From contig JACETS010000171.1 of NCBI GenBank assembly GCA_013911195.1, positions 1 through 5,625 on the forward strand: a stretch of 5,625 nucleotides of DNA, given 5' to 3'. Below the pieces are notes generated by a model. That model worked only from the letters and a program-made list of their open reading frames with translations. It searched no databases and was not told where the DNA came from. This DNA comes from Verrucomicrobiales bacterium (lineage in GTDB: Bacteria; Verrucomicrobiota; Verrucomicrobiia; Verrucomicrobiales; DEV007). Shown here piece by piece: positions 5,129-5,625 of this stretch. Each line of letters opens with the position of its first letter. The first letter of the stretch is position 1. Made by a program: the position numbers and the translations under genes.

Positions 5129-5625
5129 CTATTCTTTTGCTACTAAGCCTCTAATTCTATAATTATCGCCAAAAGCCTTTAACGAAATCTCAGATAAACT
5201 TTTAGAGGCATTTAATGCGGCATCAGCCAATGGTTTACAATTTTCTCCACAGATGATTGGAGCATAATATAAACATAATTCATCAACCAGTTCTCGCTTG
5301 AAAGCATCCCCTATGAGCCTGCCTCCACCTTCAATCATAACGCTATTACATTGATGTCTTTTAGCCAAATCCTTGAGAACAGCCTTCAGTGATTTATTGG
5401 AATAAATTAAAGTATTATCCTTAAATTGATCAGTAAATATTTTTGAAGCCTTGGACAATTTACTCTTTCTAGTGAGCACAACTCTTTTCGGCTGTTTTTT
5501 TCTTTTCTTTAATAACTTTGTTTCACGAATCGTAAGACTAGGGTCATCCTTTTTTAAAGTACCAGCTCCAACAATAATAGCATCAACCTCCGCCCTTAAT
5601 CGTTGAACATCTTTGAGCGATTGAT
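5129..5625 (-). CDS. ribD: RibD reductase domain (5-amino-6-(5-phosphoribosylamino)uracil reductase), 5' part outside window
   Basis: This domain uses NADPH to reduce the ribosyl side chain of the deaminated pyrimidine intermediate in riboflavin synthesis, in the cytoplasm. The 164 codons visible run without a stop to the right edge. They begin in QSLKDVQRLRAEVDAIIVG, then GAGTLKKDDPSLTIR (19-33), the family signature VGxGTxxxDxPxLxxR, then QPKRVVL (44-50). The cofactor-binding MIEGGGRLIG lies at 96-105 and ELVDELCLYYAP at about 111-122. The C terminus is complete. The GTG at 5477-5479 is an internal Val codon (V49), not the start. A bifunctional RibD would have its N-terminal zinc deaminase domain beyond 5625; a stand-alone reductase of the same superfamily cannot be excluded. 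The gene converges on the PanB-like gene with a 30-bp gap that shows no terminator hairpin. Confidence 0.88.
   Translation of the reverse strand, partial: QSLKDVQRLRAEVDAIIVGAGTLKKDDPSLTIRETKLLKKRKKQPKRVVLTRKSKLSKASKIFTDQFKDNTLIYSNKSLKAVLKDLAKRHQCNSVMIEGGGRLIGDAFKRELVDELCLYYAPIICGENCKPLADAALNASKSLSEISLKAFGDNYRIRGLVAKE

Noticed and set aside
5477..5479. GTG as the start of a 116-residue reductase
   Set aside because: The frame stays open to 5625 and encodes the conserved VGAGT...DDPSLTIR signature upstream of this codon.

Overview
This is an ordinary-looking stretch of AT-rich bacterial chromosome. It holds six protein genes, two of them cut by the window edges, and one tRNA-Gly. There is no sign of a phage, insertion sequence, CRISPR array or plasmid. 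The best guess for the host is an AT-rich Gram-negative bacterium of the Verrucomicrobia/Opitutae kind (Planctomycetes-Verrucomicrobia-Chlamydiae superphylum), perhaps marine. The main clue is the Tat-exported Gfo/Idh/MocA oxidoreductase with a WRGWQDFGTG...GDFMCHIMD core, a type very abundant in Verrucomicrobia and Planctomycetes. The lack of Shine-Dalgarno sequences before every complete start fits but does not prove this. The lineage call is inference.

Layout: 1-879 (+) is the C-terminal part of a class A penicillin-binding protein (PBP1A type), whose frame is open to the left edge. It meets trpC (876-1664, -) tail to tail, and the two stop codons share the tetranucleotide CTAG inside a near-perfect palindrome. 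A 115-bp divergent intergenic region carries a good promoter candidate for trpC and only a weak one for the next gene, the Tat-signal Gfo/Idh/MocA oxidoreductase (1780-3117, +). After 137 bp of AT-rich spacer with a well-formed promoter comes tRNA-Gly(GCC) with encoded CCA (3255-3329). It is closely bracketed by an 8-bp inverted repeat. Then follow prmA (3389-4252, +) and, 30 bp downstream, a divergent PanB-family gene (4283-5098, +). The window ends with the reductase domain of RibD on the minus strand (5129-5625), whose 5' part lies beyond the right edge.

The genes are mostly housekeeping: peptidoglycan cross-linking, tryptophan synthesis, ribosomal protein L11 methylation, glycine decoding and riboflavin synthesis. 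They do not form one pathway; only prmA and the PanB-like gene look like an operon. The most interesting item is the PanB-like protein. It keeps the fold signatures and the catalytic Glu of ketopantoate hydroxymethyltransferase, but appears to have lost two of the three metal ligands and a conserved active-site segment, so its reaction is uncertain. I found no convincing new multi-gene system here.
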